Of a DNA stretch of 64,000 bases, positions 8,866 through 18,358 are shown piece by piece. Numbering within the stretch: the stretch's first letter is position 1; every line of letters starts with the position of its first letter. The notes under the pieces were generated by a model, which saw nothing but the letters and a program-made list of their open reading frames with translations, was not told the origin of the DNA and did no database searches. Both the position numbers and the translations under genes were made by a program. Source of the DNA: RHLJ01 sp965222205 (GTDB lineage: Bacteria; Bacteroidota; Rhodothermia; Balneolales; Balneolaceae); NCBI GenBank assembly GCA_965222205.1, contig OZ244932.1:1798001-1862000 (forward strand). Reading direction: 5' to 3'.

Positions 8866-9330
8866 TTACTCAATACAACTAGTTCTTCTTCTGGTATCAA
8901 TTATATAAATAATCTTCCATTCACCATCCAGCTTTGCCAATTGAAATGAATTAACACCGCAGTGTGAAAAATTATCGCCAAGATAAAATTGATACGGTGT
9001 CCAGGCGGTAGCAAGCTCACCATCAATCTTAATCTCGTAACCTCCTATCTTCTCATCCCAAACTTGTTCATGGGGGGTACCAACGGAGTTCAGAAACTGA
9101 TTAAGACTCCCTTTATGAACAACGGTTTCGCCAGATTGATTTTTTGCTACTGTTTGCATAATTGCATCTCTGGTAAAAGCAGAAGCTACCATCGCACTAT
9201 CTCCTGCCCTCATCCCATCAAATAAGGTTTCAATTACAGCCTGAACTTCCCGTTCGGGCACTTGTGCGTTAATTTGAATTACTGTTATTATCAGGAGGAA
9301 TAAACTTAGGATAATTTTCTTCATTGTCAT
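8866..9330 (-). CDS. Exported NTF2-like (SnoaL/DUF4440-type) protein
   Basis: This 154-residue protein begins with a Sec signal peptide (MKKIILSLFLLIITVIQINAQ, cleavage after Ala). The mature part has VQAVIETLFDGMRAGDSAMVASAF followed by a conserved hydrophobic core and the C-terminal strand pattern FQLAKLDGEWKIIYIIDTRR, typical of the cone-shaped NTF2-like fold found in many exported Bacteroidota proteins. No catalytic residue set can be named with confidence. It lies between a terminator upstream in the opposite direction and the M61 peptidase terminator, so it is probably monocistronic. An alternative start two codons downstream (MKK, 9324) gives the better-shaped signal peptide. Confidence 0.75.
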   Translation of the reverse strand: MTMKKIILSLFLLIITVIQINAQVPEREVQAVIETLFDGMRAGDSAMVASAFTRDAIMQTVAKNQSGETVVHKGSLNQFLNSVGTPHEQVWDEKIGGYEIKIDGELATAWTPYQFYLGDNFSHCGVNSFQLAKLDGEWKIIYIIDTRRRTSCIE

Positions 9331-9390
9331 GTAATTTGGTTCCTTGAATTAAGAAAAGACTATACTTCTTTGTTGCAACAATTTGTAAAC

Positions 9391-9420
9391 AAAAAACCCG
9401 ACACATTAATGAGTCGGGTT
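9391..9420 (-). terminator. Rho-independent terminator of the M61 peptidase gene
   Basis: Read on the minus strand, AACCCGAC (9420-9413) and GTCGGGTT (9402-9395) form a strong stem with the intervening bases as loop, followed by a run of T. It lies 27 bases beyond the stop of the gene at 9447. Confidence 0.88.
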
Positions 9421-9446
9421 AAATAAGTTTATCGGTTACTATTTCG

Positions 9447-11333
9447 TTACTTTTCGAGCCAGTAATTCCTGAGTTGAATTTGTTCTTCTGTTGCATCCAC
9501 ATCTTCAATAAGCTTTTGTGTCATTAACATAGGGGTTCCCATTACTCCCGATAACTCAATCTCTTCTCCATTGCGAACAAGTACAAAAGATAATTCGGTT
9601 TCAGGGGTCCAACCGAAAGAACCAGCAATCAATGGCTGAGCGTTTTCTAAGTTGTACTCTACACCATTTACTGATTTGATTTCATCACCCGGCTCAATTC
9701 CCAATGCTATATGAGAAGAATTCAAGGTTACATTCCTGAAATACAGCTCTCCGGTTGAACGGGCATCGATATACGGGGTTTGTTGATCGATAAAGAAAAA
9801 AGTAGAGGGGACCGCTTCTTCTTCTAACTTTAGCCCTACTTTCTTAAAAAATTGAGCATAGTTAATTGGAGTGTTTCCTGATACATACGTAGTCAGGAAT
9901 TCACCTATTGATGGATAAGTCATATCAGTGATCTCATCAAATAATTCGTCGTCTTCAAATGGTTGGTCGATTCCATATTTTTCAGAAAGTTCTTTCATAA
10001 GTGAAAGCATGCTTCTTTCTCCATTGCTTTCATCACGCATCAAAATATCAATACACATACCTATTAAAGCCCCTTTCATGTACACATTAATGTATTCCGA
10101 ATCAGAATAGTCTAATACATTTTCACTCATGAAGGTAAAACTAAGCGTATCGTTTAAGCTATTGGCCATTTCAATTTTGTCGACCATTTTCTCATAAAAA
10201 GTATTTCGGTCCTGAAGATCTTCATACACCTGAAAGTGACTCGCGAAGTATTCCGTTACTCCCTCATACATCCAAAGATGTTTTGAAAAGGTTGGATCAT
10301 TATAATCGAAGTAATGCACATCTTCGGAGTGAACAGAAAGTGGTGTTACGATATGAAAGAACTCATGAGAAACCACATCAATCATTGATTCATCTAACTG
10401 TTCTTTAGTCAACCATTCCGGAAGAACAACTATAGTTGAAGTATGGTGCTCAAGAGCTCCAAATCCTGTTGCTTCACCTTCGTTATTAGTTGGGAGATAT
10501 AAGAAAATATCATAACGTTTTGTACTGTTCATGTCACCCAGATATTCCTTTTGTGCTTCCATCATGGTAAAAACAGTTTCCTTGATTTCTGCAGCAGAAT
10601 GCGCCATAGTTGGTGAATACACGCTTAATACAATTTTGATGTCTCCTACCTGAAACTCCTCAATTTCCAGCTCACCGTACATCATTGGGTTATCTGTTAC
10701 GTCAAAGTAACGTTCAGCAAAATAAGTGTCGGTAACCGTCAAACCGTCTTCGCTTGTAGTAGTACTTGTTACTGGAAGCGCGGATGATTTTTCGAATTCA
10801 GCTGGCGCAGTAACTTTGATTGAGTACTCACTGTCATCCAGCTCTTCGAAATACCCGATGAATCCATGTAGATTGAGTACGAAATTTTCTGCTTCAATAT
10901 TTGTACCCGATGGGGAAAAAGGGGTTGGTGTATCGGTACGTTCTATATCAAAAGTATCGTTAACATAATACCCGATTTTGTCCAGGGTACCTGCACGTGG
11001 AATCAACCAAGTGTTCGCATCTTCCCTGACGACCTCTATCGTATTTCCGGTATAATCATAAGCAACAAATTCTTCAGTAAAACTCCCGAAATCACTTATA
11101 TCATAGGTTCCTTGCACAACACGGGGAAGGCGATAAGTAATGGTATCTTCAGAGAACATCCCGGGGTCAACTTCGACCCAAACACGGTCGTTGACTACAT
11201 CTGCCAGGTTAAGGCTGGTAAATATCGGAGTTAGGTGGGCGGGTGACTCATTTTCGGTTAACGCATCTCCTGACTTTGGAGAACAGGCATAGAAAACATT
11301 TAATATCAGAAGCCCTGCTAGTAGTTTTTTCAT
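9447..11333 (-). CDS. M61-family metallopeptidase with PDZ domain, lipoprotein
   Basis: The chosen start (ATG 11333) gives a 628-residue protein opening with MKKLLAGLLILNVFYACSPK, a lipoprotein signal with the lipid Cys at 17. An in-frame ATG 20 codons upstream would bury this signal and is rejected. Zinc-site residues are seen in VVSHEFFHIVTPLS (His323, Glu324, His327) and the third ligand in LWMYEGVTEYFA (Glu357), characteristic of family M61 (glycyl aminopeptidase clan MA). A PDZ-like segment lies near the C-terminus (ALGIEPGDEIKSVNGVEY). M61 enzymes remove N-terminal residues from peptides in the envelope. It ends just before a strong terminator. Substrate is unknown. Confidence 0.9.
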   Translation of the reverse strand: MKKLLAGLLILNVFYACSPKSGDALTENESPAHLTPIFTSLNLADVVNDRVWVEVDPGMFSEDTITYRLPRVVQGTYDISDFGSFTEEFVAYDYTGNTIEVVREDANTWLIPRAGTLDKIGYYVNDTFDIERTDTPTPFSPSGTNIEAENFVLNLHGFIGYFEELDDSEYSIKVTAPAEFEKSSALPVTSTTTSEDGLTVTDTYFAERYFDVTDNPMMYGELEIEEFQVGDIKIVLSVYSPTMAHSAAEIKETVFTMMEAQKEYLGDMNSTKRYDIFLYLPTNNEGEATGFGALEHHTSTIVVLPEWLTKEQLDESMIDVVSHEFFHIVTPLSVHSEDVHYFDYNDPTFSKHLWMYEGVTEYFASHFQVYEDLQDRNTFYEKMVDKIEMANSLNDTLSFTFMSENVLDYSDSEYINVYMKGALIGMCIDILMRDESNGERSMLSLMKELSEKYGIDQPFEDDELFDEITDMTYPSIGEFLTTYVSGNTPINYAQFFKKVGLKLEEEAVPSTFFFIDQQTPYIDARSTGELYFRNVTLNSSHIALGIEPGDEIKSVNGVEYNLENAQPLIAGSFGWTPETELSFVLVRNGEEIELSGVMGTPMLMTQKLIEDVDATEEQIQLRNYWLEK

Positions 11334-11521
11334 AGATGGTATTTTTGAAATTGGTTCAAACCAGTTCACAGTCTGAACGTTGTTTTTATACATTGGTTTA
11401 AAGATATGTACAATCAGGCACTAATAAAGCAGAGTTAACCAGTAATTACATTTAAAAGGAATTCTTAACTATTATTAATCATTTCTGAAGATGATCAAAA
11501 AACTATCCTCAAACAGATCTA

Positions 11522-12448
11522 ATGAATTCCCCAAGTGTATTAAGCAAAATATTGCTCCTGTATCTAAAAATGACAGGTTATAAAAAAAAATTGACTATAG
11601 ATTGGTGGACTAAGCCTTCAAATGCACCCCATCCTCCTAAAAAAATGCATGCTCTTTTTGAGATTCATTCTTTTGAAGAGGCTTCGAATAGAGTTTGGAG
11701 TATCAAACCTAAACAGAATGTTCAGGAAAAAGTGGTGCTATATCTGCATGGAGGAGGATATTCGAAAGGATTTCAGGCTTCTCACTGGAAATTCATCTCA
11801 AAAATAGTTGAACGCACGGGTTTTGAGGTTTGGGCACCTGACTACCCTCTTTCACTTACAAATTCAGCAAAAGGTGTATTCGATTTTTTAATTCCGGTAT
11901 ATCAAAAATTGCTGGAGAAGTATGATGCAGAAGAAATTATTCTGATAGGAGATTCTTCAGGAGGAGGAATGAGCCTTGCTTTGGCTGAGCTATTGGTCGA
12001 TAAGAAAATTAAACAACCTTCACAGCTTGTTCTGCTCTCACCCTGGCTCGATATCACCTTATCAAATCCTCAAATTGATAATTTTGAATCGATTGACCCA
12101 ACTCTGAATCGAAAAGTACTTCAGGAACTTGGTATCAGATATACAGGGCCTCTGGAAAACACTCATTTCCTGGTAAGCCCGATTTATGGTTCAATAAAGC
12201 GTCTCCCTACGATTTCTGTTTTTGTTGGATCGAAAGAAATCTTCCTCCCGGATTGTAGAAAACTAAAAGTCCGTGCTGAATCGGAACCAATGGTTTTTAA
12301 TTACCGTGAGTTCAAAGGCATGATTCACAACTGGATGTTTCTACCTATCCCCGAAGCGGGTCTGGCTCTGGATATGATTATAAGTCAAATAAAACTGGAG
12401 CCCCACGAATTTGAAGATCCGGTTAATACTGACGCTAAGTTTTGGTAA
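11522..12448 (+). CDS. Alpha/beta hydrolase, HSL-type esterase
   Basis: This 308-residue protein carries the hormone-sensitive-lipase-family oxyanion motif in VVLYLHGGGYSKGF (His76-Gly79) and the nucleophile elbow IGDSSGGGMSLALA with Ser145 in G-D-S-S-G. The acid residue probably lies near VFVGSKEIFLPD, and the catalytic His in FKGMIHNWMFLP. There is no signal peptide, so it should be cytoplasmic. HSL esterases cut short acyl esters of small molecules. It is convergent with the FAD/Fe-S gene, with only six bases between the stops. Specificity cannot be predicted. Confidence 0.88.
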   Translation: MNSPSVLSKILLLYLKMTGYKKKLTIDWWTKPSNAPHPPKKMHALFEIHSFEEASNRVWSIKPKQNVQEKVVLYLHGGGYSKGFQASHWKFISKIVERTGFEVWAPDYPLSLTNSAKGVFDFLIPVYQKLLEKYDAEEIILIGDSSGGGMSLALAELLVDKKIKQPSQLVLLSPWLDITLSNPQIDNFESIDPTLNRKVLQELGIRYTGPLENTHFLVSPIYGSIKRLPTISVFVGSKEIFLPDCRKLKVRAESEPMVFNYREFKGMIHNWMFLPIPEAGLALDMIISQIKLEPHEFEDPVNTDAKFW

Positions 12449-12454
12449 TGGATC

Positions 12455-15343
12455 CTATTCTTTCAGTAAAGCTTTAGCAATTAATTCTGCAGGATGATAT
12501 GCTTTGTTTTGGGTGCCATCTTTGATCTGATGCCGACAACTGAATCCGGGAGCACAGATCAAGTCTTCAGATTCTTTGTTTCTTAATTCCGGGAAAAGAG
12601 CTAACTCCCCGATTTCCATCGAGACCTCATAGTGATCTTTCTCATATCCAAAGCTACCGGCCATTCCGCAACAGCCCGTTTCAAGAGTTTTTACAGTATA
12701 CCCTGCCGCTTCCAAAGCTTCGATCGTAGCGTTATTTCCAATCAGAGCTTTGGTATGGCAGTGACCATGAAGCACAACTTCTTTTTCTGTTTTAGGTGAT
12801 GGAATTCGGTCTGAATGTTTCGTTATAAATTCTTCAAACGTAAATGAGTTCTCTGCAAGAACCAGAGCTTTCGGAAGTAGGTTTTCGTGACACAGATCCG
12901 AAAACTCATCTCTGAGTGTTAGTATTTCAGATGGTTCTAATCCTATAATTGGAATCTCTTCTTCTGCATAAGGAGACAGTTCCTTAATCGTTTGTTCCGC
13001 AATAAGTTTAGCCTCATTCAGAAACCCCTTAGAAAGTTGTGGGCGACCTGATTCCATATTCTCAGCCACCAGAACCTGAAAGCCCATTTTTTCTAAAATC
13101 AGAACAGCGGATTTTCCGAGATCTGGTTCAAAGTAGTTCGTAAACAAATCCACAAAGAGAATAACCGTATCTCCTTCTTTTTTTGCTGAATGGTTTCTGA
13201 ACCAACCTTTAAATGTCTGTCTTGCAAACGCAGGTAAATCTCTTCTGGAGTCGACTCTTGCCCATGTTTCCAATACTTTTTTAGCCGTTTTGGTTTTCAT
13301 CAAAGCATTGGCTAAAGATGGAAACTTCGATGCCAGTTTGTATCCGGATGCCGCGTTTACAAAAAAACGTTCGCTTCTTGATGTTCCTTTTCGCTGATGC
13401 CAGCCATTCATAAACTCAGCCTTCATTTTGGCCATATCCACATTAGCAGGGCATTCACTTTTACAAGCCTTGCAACTCAAACAAAGATCAAGAGCTTCTT
13501 TAAGTTCTTCCGACTCAAACGCCTTCGGGTTTGCTCCGGAAAATACCTGTCTGAATACATTTGCCCTCCCCCGCGTGGAATCTTTCTCCTCTTTGGTAGC
13601 CATATAAGAAGGACACATAGTGCCGCCACTTTCAGCTAATTTCCTGCACACCCCTGCTCCATTGCACAATTCAGTAGCATTCCCAAAACTTCCTACTTTC
13701 CTGAATTTAAAAACTGTATCAACCTCAGGCTTTATATACGAAGGTGAAAACCTCAGGTCGGTTTCGATGGGTTTCGGAAGAACAATTTTCCCGGGATTGA
13801 ACAGATAGTTCGGATCCCATATTTCTTTAACCTGTTGGAGAACAGGGATCATTTCTTCTCCCAGAACGTTAGCAATATAGGGCGCTCTTGCCCGGCCATC
13901 TCCATGTTCACCGGAAAGTGACCCCCGGTATTTTCTTACTAATGAAGCAATCTCATCCGCCATCTGCTTCATAGTTTCAATACCTTGATCTGTTGTAGTA
14001 TCAATTACCGGACGAAGATGTAATTCTCCAACCGAAGCGTGTGCATAAAAGACGCATTCTGTTCCATGCTTCTTCAAAATCTGGCCGAAGTCTTCCATAT
14101 ATTCCGGTAAATCTTGCACGCGAACAGAAGTATCTTCACAAAATGCAGGCGTTCTTGATTCCTTACCCAACCCCATTAATAGTCCAAGCCCCGCTTTACG
14201 GAGTTCCCAAACCCGGTTCATTAATTTTTTTTCTGTAACTAGCGGATAAGCATTTCCAAGAGCCTTTTCTTTAAGCCTATTGATGAGCATCGAAGCTTTC
14301 TGAATCAGCTCTTCCTCTTTATCCCCTTCAAATTGAATGATCAGTATGTACTTTGGCTCACCATCCAGAAAAAACCGGTTTTTATTTTGCTCCAAATTGC
14401 CTTTAGTAGCATTCAGAATGATATCATCAACCAGTTCTACCGCAGAGGGATTCAGCTCAACCGCTTCGTTGGTAGCCAGCATAGCTTCTCTCAAAGTTTC
14501 GAACTGAGGGATAACCAATACCTGATGCTTTGCCATCGGAACCAGATTTAATGTAGCAGATGTAGTAATTGCAAGCGTTCCCTCACTTCCACATAGTAAC
14601 TCACACACATTGAATGGTCTCCCTCCTTTAGTAAATGGCTCCATTTCAAGTAAACGATCAAGTGCATATCCGGTATTCCTCCGAATGATTTCAGGATGGG
14701 GGTAATTGTTAATGATTTTATCTCTGTTGGTTTCCAGCAGAGTTACCATAGATCGATAAATATGCCCTTCCAGGTTCTGAAGATGTTTTTTCTCTGTGAG
14801 CTGTTCTGTACTCAGGGGTCCGAAATGAGCTGTTGAGCCATCACTGAGTACGACCTCCATCTCCTTAACATGCTCTCTGGTGGTTTTGTGTTTGATTGAA
14901 AAGGAGCCTGCCGAATTATTCCCAATCATCCCCCCGATCATACATCGGTTAGTTGTAGATGTATCAGGACCAAATAGAAGTCCAAATTCTGATGCCTTCC
15001 TATTCAATGAATCCCGAATAACACCAGGTTGAACTTTTACGGATTTTTTAACGGCATCAATGCCTTGAATTTCAGTCATAAATCGTGAAACATCTATGAC
15101 AATGCCTTCTCCCGTTGCCTGCCCCGCCAGACTTGTACCCGCACTTCTGGCCGTTATGGATGCTCCTTTTTTATTGACTTTTTTAACCAGCTCCTGAATG
15201 TCCTTAACTGATTTCGGGAAGGCCACCCCTTCCGGTAACTCCTCATACATAGAGGCATCGGAGGAATATAATTGACGGGTAAGAAGGTCAGTTTTAATCA
15301 ATCTATTTTTTTTTTGAATGTATATACGTCCGAAAGCGAACAC
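12455..15343 (-). CDS. FAD-linked oxidase fused to an Fe-S (GlcF-like) module, D-2-hydroxyacid dehydrogenase type
   Basis: This 962-residue fusion has an N-terminal FAD-binding type 4 domain (AFPKSVKDIQELVKKV, then TARSAGTSLAGQATGEGIVI and MIGGMIGNNSAGSFS), a FAD-oxidase C-terminal domain with GELHLRPVID and SLSGEHGDGRARAPY, and ferredoxin-like cysteines in ELCNGAGVCRK and CLSCKACKSECPANVDMAKMK. The C-terminal cysteine-rich domain contains HGHCHTKALIG and ETGCCGMAGSFGYE. This is the GlcD+GlcF arrangement in one chain, like E. coli YdiJ and related D-lactate or D-2-hydroxyglutarate dehydrogenases, which pass electrons to the respiratory chain. The substrate (D-lactate, glycolate or D-2-hydroxyglutarate) is not decidable here. 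Confidence 0.9.
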   Translation of the reverse strand: MFAFGRIYIQKKNRLIKTDLLTRQLYSSDASMYEELPEGVAFPKSVKDIQELVKKVNKKGASITARSAGTSLAGQATGEGIVIDVSRFMTEIQGIDAVKKSVKVQPGVIRDSLNRKASEFGLLFGPDTSTTNRCMIGGMIGNNSAGSFSIKHKTTREHVKEMEVVLSDGSTAHFGPLSTEQLTEKKHLQNLEGHIYRSMVTLLETNRDKIINNYPHPEIIRRNTGYALDRLLEMEPFTKGGRPFNVCELLCGSEGTLAITTSATLNLVPMAKHQVLVIPQFETLREAMLATNEAVELNPSAVELVDDIILNATKGNLEQNKNRFFLDGEPKYILIIQFEGDKEEELIQKASMLINRLKEKALGNAYPLVTEKKLMNRVWELRKAGLGLLMGLGKESRTPAFCEDTSVRVQDLPEYMEDFGQILKKHGTECVFYAHASVGELHLRPVIDTTTDQGIETMKQMADEIASLVRKYRGSLSGEHGDGRARAPYIANVLGEEMIPVLQQVKEIWDPNYLFNPGKIVLPKPIETDLRFSPSYIKPEVDTVFKFRKVGSFGNATELCNGAGVCRKLAESGGTMCPSYMATKEEKDSTRGRANVFRQVFSGANPKAFESEELKEALDLCLSCKACKSECPANVDMAKMKAEFMNGWHQRKGTSRSERFFVNAASGYKLASKFPSLANALMKTKTAKKVLETWARVDSRRDLPAFARQTFKGWFRNHSAKKEGDTVILFVDLFTNYFEPDLGKSAVLILEKMGFQVLVAENMESGRPQLSKGFLNEAKLIAEQTIKELSPYAEEEIPIIGLEPSEILTLRDEFSDLCHENLLPKALVLAENSFTFEEFITKHSDRIPSPKTEKEVVLHGHCHTKALIGNNATIEALEAAGYTVKTLETGCCGMAGSFGYEKDHYEVSMEIGELALFPELRNKESEDLICAPGFSCRHQIKDGTQNKAYHPAELIAKALLKE

Positions 15344-15465
15344 TCACCGTATCTATTCGAACACTTTATTTCTTTAAAGCTGCCCTAGCTTAGAAATCAT
15401 CTCTGAATATACTACTTGGTATGGTTTTTGGGAATAGAAATTAAATCCTTAAAAAAATAACTTTT

Positions 15466-16299
15466 ATGAAATTACTATCGATTACTCTTTTTCTTCTTTT
15501 GACTTCAGAAGCACTATGCGCTCAAAACCTACTTGAAACAATTAATACGGATGCTAATGAATATGGAGTCGCTTTTATTACAAATGATCTTGTTTGTTTT
15601 ACCAGGTCTGATGGTGCAAAAAAACTGATGCTAACTCAAAGAGACGGTGACACATGGACAGAACCAATTGTGGCTTCTTTTTCTGAAAGCTGGGATAGCG
15701 AATATCCAACATTCGACGCCACTACCTCAAGACTATATTTCGGTTCAGTTCGGCCTAAACCAAATTCAAACGAAGTACAAATCAATAATGATATCTGGTA
15801 TGTAGAATATGATAATGGAAACTGGGGCGAACCAGTACATTTAGGAGGAAACTTTAGCAGGAAAGGTATAGATAGTGGAGGATTTGGAATAGGAGACCGC
15901 GTGTATTTTCACTCAGATCGGTCCGGTTCCGGGATGTACTCTGTCGATATCTATATGGCCTCTTCGGAATCTGAAACTCCAAAGAAGTTATCGATGAGTA
16001 CCGAAACTGTAGATGGAGAAGTGCATCTTTATAACGAAGGAAACTCCATGCTTTTTATGAGTGGCGGACACGGTGCCGTAGGTAATTCTGATATTTTTGT
16101 TTCCCACTTTATTGATGGTAACTGGGTTAAACCTGAATCTGTAGATACTAATGGTACAATAAATACTGAAGCCTGGGAATATGCTCCGGCCCTCTCTCCT
16201 GATGGATCAACCCTGTTCTTTACACGGATTTCTAATCGGAATGCAGATATAATTTCATCTCCTGTAGAATCACTTACTACAACATTAATTCAAAAGTAG
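15466..16299 (+). CDS. Exported PD40/WD40-like beta-propeller protein
   Basis: This 277-residue protein has a signal peptide (MKLLSITLFLLLTSEALCAQ) followed by repeated blades with the PD40 pattern: SEYPTFDATTSRLYFGS, GIGDRVYFHSDRSGSGMYSVDIYMA, EGNSMLFMSGGHGAVGNSDIFVS and APALSPDGSTLFFTRISNRNADI. Such TolB-like propellers are common exported scaffold or sensor proteins in Bacteroidota. The following broken propeller gene starts immediately after its TAG and in the same frame, which suggests the two were once an operon. No specific function is known. Confidence 0.8.
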   Translation: MKLLSITLFLLLTSEALCAQNLLETINTDANEYGVAFITNDLVCFTRSDGAKKLMLTQRDGDTWTEPIVASFSESWDSEYPTFDATTSRLYFGSVRPKPNSNEVQINNDIWYVEYDNGNWGEPVHLGGNFSRKGIDSGGFGIGDRVYFHSDRSGSGMYSVDIYMASSESETPKKLSMSTETVDGEVHLYNEGNSMLFMSGGHGAVGNSDIFVSHFIDGNWVKPESVDTNGTINTEAWEYAPALSPDGSTLFFTRISNRNADIISSPVESLTTTLIQK

Positions 16300-16581
16300 A
16301 TAGGCATATACAAATTACTAATTTTTTTAATTTTAACTGGTCCGACTCTTAGTGAAACCCAAACTCTTGATATTCAATGGACTTTTGAAACTGACTCAAA
16401 AATATTGGCTTCTCCCCTCGTTTATCAGGAAACCATTTTCATTGGGAATGAGGATGGAACTTTTTATGCAATTAATGCTGTCAACAGCGACTTGAAATGG
16501 AAACATGAAACTGAAGGGATTATTCAGGCTAAGGCTACTTCTATAGATGGAAATATATATTCAGTTTCTGTTACAGAATAG
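16300..16581 (+). pseudogene. Truncated PQQ-type beta-propeller (BamB-like) remnant
   Basis: In the same frame as the preceding gene, and directly after its TAG, 93 codons read as a hydrophobic leader (YKLLIFLILTGPTLSE) followed by LDIQWTFETDSKILASPLVY, ETIFIGNEDGTFYAINAVNS and DLKWKHETEGIIQAKATSI. These are one to two canonical PQQ/BamB blades. No ATG begins the leader, and the frame stops at 16581, whereas intact members of this group are about 350-400 residues. It is therefore read as a remnant that has lost its start and most of its blades. Confidence 0.7.
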
Positions 16582-16693
16582 CATCTTCTTGTTAACGAAT
16601 TAAGCTAATAGGTTTGTCCGGAAAGGAACGCCCCTTCCCCCCCCTTCCAATTTACTAGCAGGTTAAAAGTAAAGAACCGGCTTACATTGTATG

Positions 16694-16783
16694 TTAATTC
16701 AGATACTCATTCGGAGTTGAATCTCTGAGTGAGGCATGAGGGCGTAAAGAATGATGAAGTCTCAATTCAGGAAGAAGACTCCT
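16694..16783 (-). pseudogene. C-terminal tail of an integrase-core (IS3/IS481-like) transposase
   Basis: On the minus strand the 30 codons ending at the TAA at 16694 read SLLPELRLHHSLRPHASLRD followed by STPNEYLN and a stop. The pattern H-S-L-R-P-H-A-S-L-x-x-x-T-P-x-E-Y is the classic end of DDE integrase-core transposases (usual form RPHxSLGxxTPxE). No further transposase sequence or terminal inverted repeats could be recognised upstream, so this is a decayed insertion sequence. Confidence 0.75.
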
Positions 16784-16861
16784 TATACTTAGAAAAATTC
16801 AACTAAGATTTCACAAAGAAAAACTGGTTTACTACATTCAGCACAACCAAACCCCTTATTT

Positions 16862-17304
16862 ATGCTATCGAAAACCCTATCAGAATTATTCGAACGAGAC
16901 ATCCAAAAAATTAAAACCGAAATTGAAGCCTATTCTTCTGAGGAAGCCATCTGGAAGACAGCGGATGGAATTACCAATTGTGGCGGAAATTTGAGTCTGC
17001 ACCTTTCGGAAATTTGCAGCATTTCTTAGGAGCTGTTCTAGGCGGAACCGATTATGTGCGCAACCGCGAGTTTGAATTTAGTGGGAAAGTAACGCGCCGG
17101 GAGTTACTGGATGATCTTGATGCAGCCATTGTATCTGTAAAGAATACACTGGCAGGAATGACAGACGAAGATGTAAAGAAAGACTATCCCATTGAAATTT
17201 ATGGTGGTACAGTTAAAACCGAATGGTTCTTACTTCACCTTTACAGCCACCTCTCCTACCACTTAGGACAGATTAATTATCATAGAAGATTGCTGGATTC
17301 TTAA
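16862..17304 (+). pseudogene. DinB-family protein split by a frameshift
   Basis: From ATG 16862 the frame gives MLSKTLSELFERDIQKIKTE and then TNCGGNLSLHL before running into a stop. From about 17008 the +1-shifted frame continues as GNLQHFLGAVLGGTDYVRNR, the expected next block of DinB (YfiT-like) proteins, through KTEWFLLHLYSHLSYHLGQI with the metal-binding histidines, to the stop at 17304. Loss of one base near 17003-17008 (within ACCTTTCGG) explains the break. The joined product of about 147 residues matches the DinB length. The family are metal-dependent thiol transferases or stress proteins. The 3' end overlaps the convergent gene by four bases. Confidence 0.8.
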
Positions 17305-17906
17305 ATACCTGAATAAACTAGCGAAGTAGTAAATTTTCCATCTACCCAATAAATGATTGACATTCCTTCACCATTTATTATCCCTATTGAAGGGTGTGAA
17401 ATCTTAATTACACTTACTCCATCATTATAATACGGTCTTACTTTGTATTCGCCCGGTGAAATTATTCCAAATACATGCCTAGAAGTTGGTTTTTCTGTGT
17501 CTAAAATTCCAGATGACCAAGGTAATGATTCAGAATAAATCAAATATTCCGACTCTTTAGAGTAAATAATTACAGCCTTTAGACTGATACCTTTAGAATA
17601 AATTGAATTGTTCTTTCCTAGATCTTCAACCTTAAAAAGGTTTACTAAATAATCCGCTTTCCCATCCCCATTAAAGTCACCTTGCAAGAAGTAAGGAGAA
17701 ACTCTTGTTGAATCAAAATAGTCTTTATAAATATCATCAGGAATTTTAAAAGTACTCTCTAAAAGTTTACTTGAAAAATTAAATCCTGAATACTCTTCGT
17801 TAATTAGATCTTGAACTTTTCCAGGCAAACTTGAAAACTCATTCTTTTGCGCAAATACAAAATTGTTAGTGCTAATTACGAATAAAAAAAGGATCATTAG
17901 TTTCAT
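17301..17906 (-). CDS. Exported hypothetical protein with an FG-GAP/EF-hand-like Asp loop
   Basis: This 201-residue protein has a signal peptide (MKLMILFLFVISTNNFVFAQ). The only recognisable element is FLQGDFNGDGKADYLVNLFK (residues about 73-92), a D-x-N-G-D-G-x-x-D calcium-binding loop as seen in FG-GAP/VCBS blades or dockerin-like loops, here as a single copy. The rest is beta-rich and unassigned. It is more AT-rich than its neighbours and sits next to the decayed 16.3-17.3 kb stretch, so recent acquisition is possible. It is convergent with the DinB remnant, with a four-base overlap. Confidence 0.65.
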   Translation of the reverse strand: MKLMILFLFVISTNNFVFAQKNEFSSLPGKVQDLINEEYSGFNFSSKLLESTFKIPDDIYKDYFDSTRVSPYFLQGDFNGDGKADYLVNLFKVEDLGKNNSIYSKGISLKAVIIYSKESEYLIYSESLPWSSGILDTEKPTSRHVFGIISPGEYKVRPYYNDGVSVIKISHPSIGIINGEGMSIIYWVDGKFTTSLVYSGI

Positions 17907-17943
17907 TATCTAATCCAACATTTTGAATTCATAATTTTTAATT

Positions 17944-17965
17944 CCATTCGCTAAATAGCGAATGG
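17944..17965 (-). terminator. Strong hairpin after the SxtJ gene
   Basis: CCATTCGCT (17944-17952) and AGCGAATGG (17957-17965) form a perfect 9-bp stem with a four-base loop, two bases beyond the SxtJ stop codon on the minus strand. Only a weak T-rich stretch follows, so termination is likely but not certain. Confidence 0.65.
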
Positions 17966-17967
17966 CG

Positions 17968-18357
17968 CTACCAAGGTTTCTCTAAATCTTCTTTTGTGTA
18001 GGTTTTTTCTCTGATTTCGTAGATGCTGCCCTTATTATCTTTCAGGCGCATGGGATCGTTTCCAAATAACCGGAACAGGATGGCAATCGGAGAGATGAAG
18101 AAAAAATAGACGATCCCAAGAACCAGTGGATTCATCACCCGGCTTAAGATCAGCGCCAGCTTATACCATCCCCAAACAATCCAATACCCGACAGGAGGAA
18201 TCACCAGACAAATCAATCCAATAAATAGCGAGACATAGGCAATCGTTTCATTATCCAGAATAGCAGCAATCACCAGCAACCCAACTACGATTACGAGTTG
18301 GGTTTTCGGAGTCTCCGAATCACTCCGAACGAAGGCTATGTTCCGTATGGGCATCAT
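17968..18357 (-). CDS. SxtJ-family membrane protein
   Basis: This 129-residue protein has two or three membrane segments: about residues 21-54 (QLVIVVGLLVIAAILDNETIAYVS and onward) and about 75-100 (NPLVLGIVYFFFISPIAILFRLFG). The ending NDPMRLKDNKGSIYEIREKTYTKEDLEKPW, with its conserved final W, is characteristic of SxtJ proteins, which sit beside carbamoyltransferases. It is the last gene of the run carbamoyltransferase, DUF5989, SxtJ on the minus strand; its ATG follows the DUF5989 stop by one base. Its role is unknown; the association suggests help in transfer or export of a carbamoylated product at the membrane. Confidence 0.85.
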   Translation of the reverse strand: MMPIRNIAFVRSDSETPKTQLVIVVGLLVIAAILDNETIAYVSLFIGLICLVIPPVGYWIVWGWYKLALILSRVMNPLVLGIVYFFFISPIAILFRLFGNDPMRLKDNKGSIYEIREKTYTKEDLEKPW

Positions 18358-18358
18358 A

